Source: Clytia hemisphaerica (Eukaryota; Cnidaria; Hydrozoa; Leptothecata; Clytiidae). Taken from it: a DNA stretch of 64,000 bases. The stretch lies in the NCBI GenBank assembly GCA_902728285.1, contig CACVBU010000982.1:314671-378670 (forward strand), in the 5' to 3' direction. Both the position numbers and the translations under genes were made by a program. Of the stretch, positions 34,572 to 45,506 are shown piece by piece (within the stretch, counting starts at the first letter, position 1; every line of letters begins with the position of its first letter). Below the pieces are notes generated by a model, which saw only the letters and a list, made by a program, of their open reading frames with translations, was not told the DNA's origin and ran no database searches.

Positions 34572-35731
34572 TTAAGTAAACAATCAACAAAGTAATAAAA
34601 TCGCCAAATTTCCTATCAGCTAATGCAAAGATTCAAAATCGAAAATATGGGACGATCATGTCGAAAACGAGAGGTTTAACCCTGTGATGATACACGTTTT
34701 TTATAAGAACATCCAACAAATTTTTGACGCCTCTGGATGTCCTTTAATTTTTTGAGTTTTAAGCCTAACAAAAATGCTCTTATCATTTTTTGATATTTTT
34801 TGTCTATTTCTTCGAATTCAGGTGTTTTAGTGTCCGCAAGACGCTAAAATGTTCTTGACTTGCTCTTTTCTTTGGTCATCGAAGCCTTATTCTCTTATCT
34901 AGTCTGTTTTTAAGAATAGATTTCATAATAAAAAGTTAAAAGCTAAAAGTGTGAAAGCAGCAAGAGCAAAACACGGAAATTCTCAGGAAAATGGACAAAA
35001 GTTTTACTCTCAAAATATTGTAAAGATGTAAATAATGTAAATAGTAAAGACGGGTGAAAGAAGGCAGGGAAACATTATACGCGCAAAGTTTACAGTCGTT
35101 ATGGGGGTATACGGGTAAAAATTAGCGGTAGAGCTTCGAAGAAACTTGCAAACTCTACCGGCTGTAAAATCTTTTAAACAAAAAAAAATAACAGTTTGTG
35201 AATTTTCTTCCTTGTTTTCTTCGGTTTTGAGCTTTCTTTTTACATAGTGATTCGTCTTAGACTATAGAGTAGTCTACAAGCGGACCACTAAACTGAAAAT
35301 CAGAGTTGCATCCTTAGTACCATTGTTCTAATGATCGAGCTATCCTTGATATCTAACATAAATGGTCCCTCAGCCAATCCTCTAATGTTTTCGTGCCCTG
35401 TCTCTTCAAATTCCTCGCCTCTAGCTCACCAAAAAGTAACATTCAACAAACCGCAAACTTTTGTATTATTTCTGTTTATTGTTTGTAAACAGAAAATGGC
35501 AAAATCTGCATTCAGACTTCCTACGCACAGAAAAATGTAATTAACAAACATGAAGCTAATTAACAATCTGCCAGGATGGCTAATTAGATATCCGTGAAAA
35601 AGAAAAACAGAAAGTTTGTAAAAGACTGAACGAAAAGGATAGACTAAGGGAAAACAATATTCATGATTTTCGGAAATCGTAAATTTTGCAACAAAATGAT
35701 TAATTTCCTTGGTTCTCACAACAATTTGGTG

Positions 35732-35739
35732 TATAAAAG
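35732..35739 (+). promoter_or_regulatory. TATA box of chitin-binding gene 2
   Basis: TATAAAAG, 100 bp before the start codon, in the conserved promoter block shared with paralogs 1 and 3. Confidence 0.75.
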
Positions 35740-35831
35740 GGGGAAGTTTTGGAGGAATGGACATCATCTCACAGCTCAACACAGCTTGTGAAGAAGAGCA
35801 ACAAGCAGAAGAAAATAAATTCACAAGCATC

Positions 35832-37835
35832 ATGTTGGAAATCTATATTCTAGCCGTTGCTTTGGGTAAGTGCTTTATCAAGCCTTAAATAGGACATCTT
35901 TATCTCAGTACTCTGATAAAGTTTTTAAAGACACTTCTTCCCACGTCCTTACTGGAAAGTTCTATGAACATTTTATCCCCGGTGGGAAAATTACTCTACA
36001 ATTTCAGCCCATTCTCATACCCATTTGAAAAAAAATTCCAATCCCAAACCACCCTCACTAAGATTTTTAATTTAAGAACAATAGAATTTCCCCATTGAGA
36101 TTTTCTACTGCGGGAAAAATTCTCACCGGGGCTGTATGACAAAGGTTTTCTGTGGCATAAAGCTTAGACAATGCCGGGTGTAAAAATGTTATAAATCTTA
36201 AGTATATTTAGATTTTAGGTTTTAAATTCTATTTTCTACATTTTACATTGGATTTTTTTGAGTGAAACAAAAATTTCTTTGCAGCCGAAAAAAACTTCCT
36301 ATATTCTTGTGGATACGGTTGAATATTTGCCGTTTTGTATATCTAATTCCTTCTCTATGTTATAGTGACGATCCATGTGCAAGCCAGTGCTAATAATCCT
36401 TTCACCTATGAAGAAAATTTGAAAGCTGGTAAGTAGGAATTTATTTAATTTGAATTAAGTGAGGACAACAATGTTTAAGTTGTAGCCTCAAGGAGAGTCT
36501 ATGAGAGGAGGAGAGTTCAATTTGAGTGTTATTTGCTTTAATGGAATATATTTTTGGGAATTAAATTTCGCGGATGGCTCGAACGTAGTAGCGTAGATTG
36601 AAAATATTTTGAAGATCTTGTGCCTTTTTACACCAAATCTTGCATCAGTTGTCGAAATACGCATTATTAGCGCTTCTTTGATAACACTAAACATTCAAAT
36701 TGTTATTCGGGACTTTCATCAAAACGATTTCGTGTTTGGGGTCAAATTCACGTAAATAGCCGATGAAGTCGTATACTCCTTCTTTTATTTTGAGTTATTG
36801 AGAAATTCATCATCACTATAATTCCCTTCTTTTTATATTTTAGTTGATGCATACTTTTGTAAGGGAAAATCTGGCAATTATCGTCATCCAAATGGAGCCT
36901 GTGATCACTACATAGCCTGCGGTGTTGGATGTAAAAATGCTAAAAACAGACGATCCTACAAACGTCTTTGTACACAAAACATCATGCCGTGCCCAGGTGG
37001 TCTTTTCTACGATGAGAAAGCTTATGGAGGATATGGAGCTTGTATTTATAAAGCTGAATCTAACTGTCTTCAATTCCAAGGTGAAGTTTGCTATGGATCC
37101 ACTCAAGAGTCATAGTAAGTACTTGTTTCCGTCACAACTGGCGGCCATCTTAAAATCATAGCCAAATTTTAAGAAAATAAGAATATTTATGCAGGTTTAG
37201 GAAAGTATTTCTTGCGCCCATCCCTTGCAAGAGAACAAGAACAAAATGTTTTTAATGATGTGATAATACAATATCTAGAAATTCTGGTATTATTCGCTCA
37301 TCACTTAACTTTCATTCCTTAAGAAGCTTTTCCTTAAAACAATTTAATTTACCTTTACAGTGGCACTTATACTCATCAGTGTACTGGACAAGTCACCTTA
37401 TTGAAGCTGGTCTCCAAATCTGGAAGTGTTGGATGTTACAAAGGTGTCACGCCTGGTTACTGGGGTGGATGTCCAAACGCCCCACCAATCAACGTCTGGA
37501 TCACCGAGCACAGAGGTGACAACTTCAAATACGTCAAAAAGTCATACTATGACATTAAACACGACATCAAATTTCCCGAACCATTCACTGCTTACGACGC
37601 CAACAAATACGGATTCTACTATTTGAATGAATTCCATGACAAATCATCCTTCATCTATTTCACTGCAGAACATAATGATTATTACACCTACTTTGTCAAA
37701 GGAAAGAAATACCGTGTCTATTATGGTGAAGATTTGTTTGATCAAGGAGTCGGAAACAATGTAGGCAAACACTGCGTTTACGTCTACGCATCGTTCTACA
37801 AATACTACAAACCAAATCAAGTTATCAAATTTTAA
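35832..37835 (+). CDS. Secreted CBM14-like chitin-binding protein, paralog 2
   Basis: Exons 35832-35865, 36366-36428, 36844-37114, 37361-37835; 280 residues, same borders and phases as paralog 1. Signal peptide MLEIYILAVALVTIHVQA. CBM14-like module with KGKSGNYRHPNGACDHYI in place of RGKSG. The last-exon domain differs from paralog 1 at three residues in its final 144. Introns 2 and 3 also align closely with paralog 1, apart from the MITE missing here; intron 1 keeps a larger, decayed piece of the CACCCCTGT element (about 35960-36150). AATAAA at 37993. A tandem duplicate about 5.0 kb downstream of gene 1, probably recent or kept alike by gene conversion. Confidence 0.85.
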
Positions 37836-38989
37836 TTTTTATATCTGATTTACTGAAATTTTCTAACAAAACCGATATTTTTTTTAACCCAAATACTTTC
37901 TAAAACTTTGTATGTTTTATTTTGAATCTTTGAGATTTTTTTAAAATCTTTAAAATCTTTTATATTTCTATTGTCATAATACAAAAATTTTAAATAAATT
38001 TTTCATAACTGAAACTACCCATTAAAGCTTTATGAATTAAAAAAATCAATAGGCTGAGAAAAAGTTACGATTTCTTCCACATTGAATTTTGAGTGATCCG
38101 TCATATTTCTAAGTTGGTGATATTCAAGAAGATTTCAGAGGCCTCTCTTTTCCTCCTGTTATGGAAGACTATTTTGAAGTTAGACTTCATTGGTGACTGA
38201 ACCTTAGAATCGCCCACGAATCCATGGCTTACACCAATGATGATTTTGATGGACGCTCCAATTTTTACAGTGCTGGAGTCGTTTAACAGCCCTAACTCGT
38301 GAGGGTGATAAAATTGTTCTCATAAAAAATGAGAGTAACATACTTGAAATCAACATCCAGAAGATATCATTCCAAAAGAACATATATAAAATGTATATGA
38401 AAGCCATACTATGATATGAAAAAACTGATCTTCATGAACACAGCCTGAGTCGGCCTGAAAATTATCCCGGTGATAAAAATATCCCGGAATTTTATCTCCA
38501 ATTCTGCAAAACACTGGTATTTTAATCATTACTAGAGGGATATGTGTGTTGTGATCTCTACATTGAATTTTGAGTGATCCGTCATCTTTCCAAATTTGTG
38601 GTATTTAAGAAAATTTCATAGGCGCCTATTTTCCTCATGTTATGGAAGACTATTTTGAAATTAGACTTCATTTTTTATTTTTACGAGAAACATTTTCAAC
38701 GATTTCCAACGAAATCGAAATCACACACAAATTTCTAGAAACACTTTCTGGTGTTTTCAGCTCAAAATTAAAAAATTTGTTCATGAAGAAGAAACAGTGT
38801 GCATTTTAATATCCCTCTTAAAGTCTATTCACGATAAGTGTGCACTAAATTTTGTTTTGCTTGTTATTTCTCAACCAATACTTCAATCTTAAAAAGTTTG
38901 GTATCGTTGGGAAGGTAGGAAGGAGCTTATTAATTTACTGTTAGTGATTTCCGTGAAATTTGAAAAGAACATGAAAAAACGAAGAAGAA

Positions 38990-39912
38990 AAAATTCAACT
39001 GCGCCTGCGCTCCCAACGTGCCTTCGCTCCCTGCGCGCTTTCACTCCTTGCGCGCCTTAATCTTTTTTGCGCGCCTTTGCGAATTTTCGATTTGCCGTGC
39101 TTGAAAGCTTTTAACTTGGTAAATACTGAACCAAGTTTTAAAAGTTATACCTCAAAATTTAAGTTAGACTTTCCTCTTTCTAATGAAAAGAAAACAATTC
39201 TTAGAACATCAACTGTTTGGCTCCAAGAGGCCGCCAAACCTGAAAATCTTTTGTGATACACCCGAGATTATTTTGACCATTCAGAGTATTTAATAAAAGG
39301 AACTAAAAATGGTTCCGAGTAATTTATGTTATTTTTTCGACTAGCCATTTTGATTTTTGATTTTTAGAGCACTCCTCGGTGCTGTCATTTCTTTTGTATT
39401 TTGATCTTGTTATTGATTTTGTAAAATGTCACAAGAAGAAATCCTTTGGTTCAGACTTAACGAGTTGGCATTTTATTATTTGTTTAAATTCGATTCTATA
39501 TTCTTTGATTTACAATTTTGCATACTCAACCATTATTGTAGTTTCATTTAGCACATTTTTCCAATAATTTGGAGAAAAGTCTACAATTTATTCCCAAAAG
39601 TGTGTCGAGTTTTTTCCATTCAAATAACCCATAAGAAGCATTGTGACTGGTTCTTTGCATTTGCAACGGGTTTGCAACAAATTATACAGGCATTTAGAAA
39701 CTTTTCAAGACACTTGTTAAATCAGAAATGCGTAAAAAATTATAAGGCGCGCAAAAATTAGGGCGCACCGAAAAATTAGAAGACGCGCAAAAATTAGCAG
39801 GCGTGCAAAAGCTAAGGCGCGCCAAAAATTAGAAGGCGTGCAAAAAAGATTAAGGCGCGCAAGGAGCGCCACTTTTTAGAAAGCGCGCAGGCGCGCAGGG
39901 CGCGCAATTTAA
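38990..39912. repeat. Foldback with GCGCGC words in inverted arms
   Basis: The left arm (38999-39090) repeats CTCCCTGCGCGC, CTCCTTGCGCGCCTTAATC and TTTTGCGCGCCTTTG. The right arm (39745-39910) repeats AAGGCGCGCAAAAATTAG and AAGGCGCGCAAGGAGCGCC in the opposite sense. The 650-bp centre is ordinary AT-rich DNA without a gene. GC content of the arms is far above the surroundings. Confidence 0.6.
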
Positions 39913-40142
39913 CAGACTCTATTAAAAGATAGTTATAATGACATAAAAATCTGTTCTCCTCCACAACTTTTTTACCCCTCTTGGGTACGCTACTATAGCA
40001 CACTGTAGCCTAAGAGTGTACCATCACACTACGATTAACACCAGGTATGCTTCACTCCGGTTTACTGTATGAAGCATAGTCCAAAGATGACAATGTTCGA
40101 AATGCATTGAGCCATTCTCAAATCCTCCAGTAAAAAGACTTA

Positions 40143-40624
40143 GACCGTGTTCAGATGTTACTGTTCTGTTCCTTATTGTTCTGAAACGGTTTCAAAACAA
40201 GTGTGAACAATAGATTTAAAACCCAAAGGGCTAGATGGCGTGCTTTAAGCTATTCCAAGCAAAAAAATGAATATCGCAAAAAATATTGCTGCTATTGTTT
40301 TTAAAAACCAAGCGCAGAAATTCTACTGAATTGTCACGTGACTTAAGTAGGATTTCCTACCCAACCTCGGCACACTTTTAGCAAAGCACGATATCTAGCC
40401 CTTCGGGCTTTATAAATCTATGGTGTGAACGTCAAAATTCGAAACTTCGAAAAGAAGACGTTACAAAGAAAAACAGATCGAAACGGTTTTTCTCCACTTT
40501 TTTCATCGGAACGGAACTAATCCGTTTTCTTGCTCCGAAACCTTGCGAAACCAATAAGAACACACTCGATCCGTGACGAAAATCATACCGGAGCAAAATG
40601 GAACAGTAACGTGCGAACATGGTC
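40143..40624. mobile_element. GACCATGTTC-family element carrying a nested hAT-like MITE
   Basis: Outer ends GACCGTGTTCAGATGTTACT and complement GTAACGTGCGAACATGGTC. The interior is cut at GTGTGAAC by a MITE at 40209-40422, with GTGTGAAC repeated on each side (40201-40208, 40423-40430). Confidence 0.75.
40209..40422. mobile_element. hAT-like MITE nested in a GACCATGTTC element
   Basis: 214 bp; right end on the other strand CATAGATTTATAAAGCCCGA, left end AATAGATTTAAAACCCAAAG. 8-bp duplication GTGTGAAC. Same family as 15609-15844 and 31368-31613. Confidence 0.8.
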
Positions 40625-40796
40625 CTGTTACATTATACTGTGTCCAATGAGCAAAAAGTTTCCCAAAATTGAATACTAAGTTAAGATTGATAAAACTTTA
40701 AGATTTTATTTAAAATGACCATGGAAAAAATTATAGAAAATATGAAAAATTGAAAAAAATATTCAAACATGGTAATAAAGTTTATTTAAAATCATT

Positions 40797-42757
40797 TTAA
40801 AAATCAAGTCCTTGCTTATAACTTTTGTAGAACGATGCGTAGACGTAAACACAATGTTTTCCTACATTGTTTCCGACTCCTTGATCAAACAAATCTTCAC
40901 CATAATAGACACGGTATTTCTTTCCTTTGACAAAGTAGGTATAATAATCATTATGTTCTGCAGTGAAATAGATGAAGGATGATTTGTCATGGAATCCATT
41001 CAAATAGTAAAATCCGTATTTGTTGGCGTCGTAAGCAGTGAATGGTTCGGGAAATTTGATGTCGTGTTTAATGTCGTAGTATGATTTTTTGACGTATTTG
41101 AAGTTGTCACTTCTGTGCTCGGTGATCCAGACGTTGATTGGTGGGGCGTGTGGACATCCACCCCAATAACCAGGCGTGACACCTTTGTAGCATCCAACAC
41201 TTCCAGATTTGGAGACGAGTTTCAATAAGGTGACTTGTCCAGTACATTGATGAGTGTAAGTGCCACTGTAAGAACAACAAAACTTATATCAACTTTTGTT
41301 TTTGGTGAATGCCATCACCAAGGTGGTGAAAACGAGATCTTTTGAAGATTCATAAATTAATAAGCCTCAAATTAATACAAAATAACGTTTCAATGGAAGG
41401 CTTGTCGACAAAACATATCAAGTCAGGGAATCATAGACAAGCTTTCAACGAAATCAGTGAAAGCCTTCTCGTTTCGTGAATAATAGGCTAGGAAGCTCGT
41501 TCAGTAAAAACTCGCCCAAAAAGTTTTGGATTAATGAATTTGGCTTGTGTCTTATAAGGCGGTCGCTTTATTGCTAGAAACAAGTACTTACTATGACTCT
41601 TGAGTGGATCCATAGCAAACTTCTCCTTGGAATTGAAGACAGTTAGATTCAGCTTTATAAATACAAGCTCCATATCCTCCATAAGCTTTCTCATCGTAGA
41701 AAAGACCACCTGGGCACGGCATGATGTTTTGTGTACAAAGGTGTCTGTATGATCGTCTGCTTCTAGCATTTTTACATCCAACACCGCAGGCTATGTAGTG
41801 ATCGCAGGCTCCATTTGGATGGCGATAATTGCCAGATTTTCCCCTACAAAAGTATGCATCGACTAAATATAAAAAAAGGAAATTATGGTGATGATGAATT
41901 TCTCAATAACTCAATAAAGAAAAGAAGGAGAATGGTTTCATCAGCTGTTTATGCAGAGTTTGGTGTGACCCGCGAAATTAAGAATATTTCGACAACTGAC
42001 ATGCATAATTTAGCGTAAAAAGGCCCAAAATCGTGAAAATAATGTCTTTCTAAAAGCTGCAGCCGCGAAATTTAATTCCCCCAAATTTATCCCATTAAAG
42101 CAAAAAATACACTCAAATTACATAGCTTTGACACTTTATAGACCCTCTTTAAGGCTACAACTTTATAAACGTTATTGTCTTCACTTGATTCAAATTAAAT
42201 GAATTCCTACTTACCAGCTTTCAAATTGTCTTCGTAGGTGAAAGGATTATTAGCACTGGCTTGCACTTGGATTGTCACTATAACATAAAAAAGGAATATG
42301 AGATATACAAAATGGCAAAATTTCAATCGTGTCCACAAGAATCTAGATAGCCTTTGCAAATTTTTCATCGAAAAATCCAACGTAAAATGTAAAAAATAGA
42401 ATTCAATTCATCTATCTAACATATGACATTTTTCACCCGGCATTGTCTATTCTTCATGGCTCAGAACATCTTTGTTACACAGCCCCGGCGAGAGTTTTCT
42501 CACAGTGGAAAATCTCAATGGGGATGGACATTCTAATGTTCCTAAATTGAAAATCCAGTGGGGATGGTTTCAAAGTGCATTTTTTTTCAAATGGATTAGA
42601 AATCAAAGTCAATTTCCTAATGGGGCGTAGGCCCCAGCAGGTATTTGACACATGGATTTTTTAGAAATTTTATCAGAACACTGAATTAAGAATGTCCTGT
42701 TTAAGGCTTGATAAAGCACTTACCCAAAGCAACGGCTAGAATATAGATTACCAACAT
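40797..42757 (-). CDS. Secreted CBM14-like chitin-binding protein, paralog 3
   Basis: Exons in gene order 42757-42724, 42277-42215, 41862-41592, 41265-40797; 278 residues, on the strand opposite to paralogs 1 and 2. Signal peptide MLVIYILAVALVTIQVQA. The CBM14-like module is kept, with small changes (CKNARSRRSYRHLCTQNIM). The C-terminal domain is nearly identical to the others but ends SYKQGLDF instead of YYKPNQVIKF. Intron 3 is unrelated in most of its length to intron 3 of paralogs 1 and 2, although the exons on both sides are almost identical. A possible AATAAA lies close after the stop (40786-40781). Confidence 0.85.
42468..42665. mobile_element. CACCCCTGTCTCACAG-family element in intron 1 of chitin-binding gene 3
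   Basis: ACACAGCCCCGGCGAGAG, then CAATGGGGATGG, CCAGTGGGGATGGTTT, GGCCCCAGCAGGTATTTGACA. Decayed relatives sit in intron 1 of paralogs 1 (30900-30960, mostly deleted) and 2 (35960-36150), so the element was there before the gene duplicated. Confidence 0.55.
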
Positions 42758-42856
42758 GATGCTTGTGAATTGATCTTCTTTTTTCTGTTTGTGTTTTGTT
42801 CTTCTTCACAAGCTGTAATGAGCTGTGAGATGATGTCCATCCCTCAAAACTTCCCC

Positions 42857-42864
42857 CTTTTATA
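42857..42864 (-). promoter_or_regulatory. TATA box of chitin-binding gene 3
   Basis: TATAAAAG on the - strand, 107 bp before the start codon, within the promoter block shared with paralogs 1 and 2. Confidence 0.75.
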
Positions 42865-43857
42865 CACCAAATTGTTGTGAGGACCAGGGAAATTAATCAT
42901 TCTGTTACAAAATTTATGACTTCCGAAAATCATGAAAATATTTGTTTTTTCTTCAATTGTTTTGGCTTTACAAACGTTAATTTTCATGTTGTTGTCCCTA
43001 AAAGTGATCAAATAGTTCGTCATCCGGGCAGATTCTTAATTAACTATGTTTGTTCTATATTAGTTACATCATTACATTTATTAATGCGTAGAGCGTGAAT
43101 AGATTGCACTTTGCCAACATTATTTTGATACAAATAATTAGTTAACAATTAATTTGTTGTTTATTACTACTCTAATTACAGTACCATTTCACAACACTGA
43201 AAATATATAGACTTCAATCACTAATTTGTTTGCATAAACATCAGGCAGAATAATATATTTACATTCGCAGAATTCGCTAAAATAAGTTTCCTTTTTGCTT
43301 CATAGCCAAAAATATTAGTGGTATACAGGCACATCAACGCTTGTCGGGCTGGAACGATATCACGCGGGGAACGTGAGCGTAGGAGTTAGGTAAGAAAAGT
43401 AAGAAGAAAATGATCCGCTAATCAGCACCCTCTCTCACAAACCTTTCCTCGCTTATATCCATTTCTTCTCTCCTCACAGCTTCTATTTTATTATAACGCC
43501 CGTTGCCCTCATGTCCCCGAACTCTGACATAGCCATGATATCCAAGCTGTGAATTATTTTCTTATTCTAGTATTTTGCTATTTACTGTATAGGTCTACTT
43601 AGTTGCTTTTAAAGTCAGGGTCGACACATTCTAGGTTTGTGCAAAAATATTTGAATCAATAAGATAACGCATGCGTAGCCTTCTGATATTGGATTTAGGA
43701 TGACCAGTTGGTAAAATAGAAACATAAAAAAAGATTAACAGCCTGAATATCCAGCCTAGAAACACAGTGGATCAGTACTATGAAAAAGTACATATAATAT
43801 TTAAAATAAAAATATAATAGCCGCATTCTTTTTCACCGTTCAACATATAATATTTAA

Positions 43858-44571
43858 GGGCTCTGAGCATAGTGAATTTTTCATAATTGCCGTGTTTAAA
43901 ATGTGTTTTCTGACTGATGTAACCAACAAAACTATGGCATGCTATACATTTTCTGTTAGACAAACTATTCCTGAATCTGAAAATTTAAAAATTGCATTGA
44001 AAAAATTTGATGAAGAAGAAAATGAAGACTTTTGCGAGGAAGAGTATTTCAACTTTGAAGAGCTTAGTTTCGGCGAAGAAAAAACATTTTGAAAATTTTT
44101 TCGCAGTAAATAGTGTATCTTTTACTGAACAATAAAAGCTTTTGCGGAAAATTTTTGTAAATGCTTCTTTGTCTCGAAATCTTCAAAATAGTGGTTTTTC
44201 ATCAATTTTTCATCTGAATTTTGCTTAAAAAACAGTTATAACTTTTGACACATCTTTTTAGAAAAATTTTCCGCAAAATTTAAAATAGTTCAATTCTTTG
44301 CGGACAGTTTGAAAAAAGTCCGAAACAAAAAGGTTTAATTACCCATTAAAACTTAGCACTTTTTATAAAAGAAGGTGATGATGCAACATATTATTAACGT
44401 CTAATTAAATTTCATAACGTCATTTTTGCAATTAAGTTCTTAATCACTCTTAAGGGGCTTGACTAAAAAGTAATTTATAAAGACAATTCTTTGTTAAAAG
44501 TGTTAAAGAATTTAAAACATAACTTTTATGTTCAGATACTAAAATCAATTTTCTGACTATTGTCAGAGCCC
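43858..44571. mobile_element. TTAA-flanked element (piggyBac-like target), copy 2
   Basis: 714 bp, opposite orientation to copy 1; ends GGGCTCTGAGCATAGT and GACTATTGTCAGAGCCC; TTAA at 43854-43857 and 44572-44575. High identity to 33861-34571 along its length. The spacer 42870-43850 and the stretch 44580-45470 show no gene. Confidence 0.8.
43892..44092 (+). CDS. 66-residue acidic ORF inside the TTAA element, copy 2
   Basis: MFKMCFLTDVTNKT...FEELSFGEEKTF, the same length and frame as 34337-34537 in copy 1. Starts about 34 bp inside the terminus. No promoter or splice signals are obvious. Unknown function; coding status rests only on the shared open frame. Confidence 0.35.
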   Translation: MFKMCFLTDVTNKTMACYTFSVRQTIPESENLKIALKKFDEEENEDFCEEEYFNFEELSFGEEKTF

Positions 44572-45506
44572 TTAAATTAAATAGAAGCTGAGAGATTCAA
44601 GTCCAAAGCCCCTGGATCCTGAATCGCGTTTTTATAGATAAATTGGTTGCGTAAACCTTTTCCTATGCAAGATAAGAGAGACCGGAGAGACCGAGAGATC
44701 TATTTGCGCAATTTCAAGAAAAAAATGAAATTCACAGTGCATAGCTGTACTGTGAACGATTTTTCATTAAACACTATGTATCTGTTCACGAAAGAATTCA
44801 AAAGAAAAAAGAAAAGCAAAAATTTAGGTCCAAAATAATGAATAATTATTTACAATTTCAATTTGAAATATGATTAAAAAATAATTTGGGGAAAAATGAA
44901 GCAATTACTTTCTGATAATAAATATTTTACAGCTTTCACAATTCTCTGATAGTCTTCTTTAGAAACGCGACACCTCATTGGTCCAAAAAGGATATGTTTT
45001 TTTTTTTAATTCAATATCACCAACCACTGCTAAAGGGGGCCTGAAATCTTCTTGTTTCTTTCTTTACTTTGAGGTGATAAAGAAAATCGTAACCAGCTCG
45101 GAAAAGTTCATTTTAACAAATTTGAGTGTACCAGAAGTAGATTTTTTTTGGCATTATCGTGGTTAGGAGTGTAACTTTAAGAACAGACTTTGGAATATGA
45201 AAGAACACTGGACGTCGTCAATTGATATCTGCAAAGAAAGACTTTGGGTCAAATCCCCAAAAAATTATTATACTACATTTTAAATTTTGTGATTGAAGAA
45301 ATAAAAGAAACAAAATTGAACAGTCCTCAATTGCAGCGGCGTGGTAACACAGGACATTCTCTATGCTATCAATTACAAAAACTTTGGCTTTAACCAGTTT
45401 CGTTGAATTTTTTTCGCTATCACCAGTTTGGAGGAACATATTCTGAAAATACCAAACGACGTAATGGACTTTAGTTTTGAAGTTGATACAACATTTCCAA
45501 TACAAC

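Larger units (their letters stand above)
33570..34632. repeat. Dispersed duplicated block, interrupted copy
   Basis: Second copy of the block at 26055-26420, split at GTTGAGTTAA by the TTAA element at 33861-34571. The block resumes with GTAAACAATCAACAAAGTAA and is followed by an AAGAAC-type repeat starting TACACGTTTTTTATAAGAAC at 34691. Confidence 0.75.
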
